The notes beneath the pieces were generated by a model. The model saw nothing but the letters and a program-made list of their open reading frames with translations. It did no database searches and had not been told where the DNA came from. The translations under genes and the position numbers were made by a program. A stretch of 5,254 nucleotides of DNA, taken from contig JAUYDB010000206.1 of the NCBI GenBank assembly GCA_030691985.1, positions 1-5,254 of the forward strand. The letters are read 5' to 3'. The stretch is from Candidatus Omnitrophota bacterium. GTDB taxonomy: Bacteria; Omnitrophota; Gorgyraeia; 2-01-FULL-45-10. Within the stretch, counting starts at the first letter, position 1; every line of letters begins with the position of its first letter. Below are positions 5,203 through 5,254 of this stretch, piece after piece.

Positions 5203-5254
5203 GGAAATCGGGGGAAATAGGGGGGCAGGGAAAATGGGGGACACAATTAAATGG
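5203..5254. repeat. Partial type A repeat sequence with G-quadruplex motif, cut by the window edge
   Basis: GGAAATCGGGGGA (5203-5215) equals 9-21 in the type A repeat at 8-84, and GGGGGACACAAT (5236-5247) equals 16-27 there. The sequence then departs as TAAATGG. Any opposite arm lies beyond 5254. Four plus-strand G runs at 5210-5214, 5220-5225, 5228-5230 and 5236-5240, with loops of 5, 2 and 5 nt, satisfy the G3+N1-7 quadruplex pattern. It lies immediately upstream of the TpsB promoter. Confidence 0.55.

Noticed and set aside
1..5254. A complete mobile element or transposase gene
   Set aside because: Only hairpin repeats are present. No frame shows a transposase or integrase motif, so mobility of the repeats is inferred only from their form.

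Overview
The window suggests a diderm (Gram-negative-type) bacterium. It encodes an outer-membrane two-partner-secretion transporter with a signal peptide, plus two inner-membrane sensors. The taxon cannot be fixed from the sequence. Moderate GC, compact genes and gaps packed with REP-like hairpins of the GGGACAnnnCCTATTT type would fit an environmental lineage such as Omnitrophota or a deltaproteobacterial relative, but that is a low-confidence guess.

All convincing genes lie on the minus strand, so transcription runs from the right end to the left. In that order: a good sigma70-like promoter (5166-5194) and a strong Shine-Dalgarno site lead into a TpsB/FhaC/ShlB-family transporter (3313-5091). 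Next comes a membrane histidine kinase with a periplasmic Cache-type sensor, HAMP, HisKA and HATPase domains (1173-3134). A single-domain CheY-like response regulator follows (530-898). Last is the N-terminal fragment of a second membrane sensor (34-417), whose reading frame runs into a perfect inverted repeat and stops there. No TpsA secretion substrate is present. The kinase and regulator form a plausible phosphorelay pair. Whether they control secretion is only suggested by adjacency.

Every gap between genes carries repeats, of at least four types. Type A has arms with the core GGGACACAATACCTATTT (8-84, 932-987, partial at 5236-5254). Type B has arms reading GGGACAGTCCC plus TATTTTT (448-509). 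Type C is built from CCCTCACCCTAACCCTCT units carrying C/G-rich hairpins. It occurs as two complete inverted doublets of about 120 bp (1014-1135, 3184-3304) and one decayed half (421-448). Type D is a GGGGTCTGACCCC palindrome (1148-1160). The inverted doublets have the layout of REPINs, which are normally mobilised by RAYT-type Y1 transposases encoded elsewhere. No transposase lies in this window.

The most interesting spot is 385-533. The response-regulator stop overlaps an ATG that opens a reading frame nearly identical, for 25 bases in frame, to the start of the second sensor gene 116 bp further on. That frame is cut after eight codons by a type B repeat. This looks like the scar of a duplication or rearrangement, involving repeats, of a once translationally coupled regulator-sensor pair.
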